Both the position numbers and the translations under genes were made by a program. Shown one piece after another: positions 63,981 through 64,000 of a DNA stretch of 64,000 nt. Under the pieces are notes generated by a model. That model did not search any database and had not been told where the DNA came from. It saw nothing but the letters and a program-made list of their open reading frames with translations. The DNA is taken from NCBI GenBank assembly GCA_033725935.1, contig MU867148.1:1-64000 (forward strand), given 5' to 3'. Positions within the stretch are counted from its first letter, which is position 1; every line of letters begins with the position of its first letter. The stretch comes from Cladorrhinum sp. PSN259. Lineage: Eukaryota > Ascomycota > Sordariomycetes > Sordariales > Podosporaceae.

Positions 63981-64000
63981 GTTGATGTATCTTGCTGTTT

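Overview
This window comes from a filamentous ascomycete nuclear genome, most likely a Sordariomycete. The evidence is short GT-AG introns (about 50-80 nt) with CTAAC/CTGAC-type branch sites, intron-poor large ORFs, and a set of fungal housekeeping genes: a class II DAHP synthase, HypK, RIC8, Rif1, a CAF-1 WD40 subunit, DUF1776 and DUF155 proteins. I found no transposon, CRISPR, rRNA gene or convincing intact tRNA gene. All gene models below are hand-spliced, and in each model the joined exons keep one reading frame.

Layout, left to right. (1) 1-11 kb: the left edge cuts a minus-strand SprT-like metalloprotease whose C-terminus runs into a hexanucleotide repeat coding Arg-Glu. It is followed by a minus-strand F-box protein and by a plus-strand, mostly disordered protein with a long uORF-bearing leader and a possible two-helix membrane tail behind an in-frame TAG. 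(2) 12.6-22.7 kb: a HypK-like NatA partner (minus) diverges from a class II DAHP synthase (plus) across a promoter carrying a perfect TGACTCA site and a TATA box. Hexose-6-phosphate mutarotase (minus) and a large Rif1 (minus) follow. (3) 23.7-32.5 kb: RIC8 (plus), a chromodomain/AT-hook protein (plus), choline-sulfatase-like sulfatase (minus) and an MPDU1-type PQ-loop protein (minus). (4) 33.1-38.0 kb: a full-length ABCC (MRP-type) transporter (minus), then about 3.2 kb without a gene I can support. (5) 41.2-54.3 kb: a dense plus-strand run of CAF-1 p60/Cac2, amidase, SAM methyltransferase, DUF1776 SDR-like protein, quinone oxidoreductase, thioredoxin reductase and a tiny Ser/Tyr/Asn/Gly-rich protein. 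(6) 55-64 kb: an uncharacterised charged protein, a secreted Ala/Ser/Thr/Gly-rich wall-type protein, a DUF155 (Rmd1/Sif) membrane protein and a zinc-ribbon protein.

Functionally this is an ordinary mixed chromosomal neighbourhood rather than a cluster. Several genes serve chromatin and genome maintenance: Rif1 with two N-terminal PP1-docking motifs, the CAF-1 subunit, the chromodomain protein and the SprT-like protease. Others serve nutrient acquisition and redox balance: sulfatase, amidase with clustered GATA sites, and thioredoxin reductase with a Yap1-like site. The most interesting observations are: a thioredoxin reductase preceded by an in-frame, ATG-less stretch that reads like a mitochondrial presequence; a membrane tail that would be gated by one splice choice; and the Arg-Glu microsatellite tail on the SprT protein.
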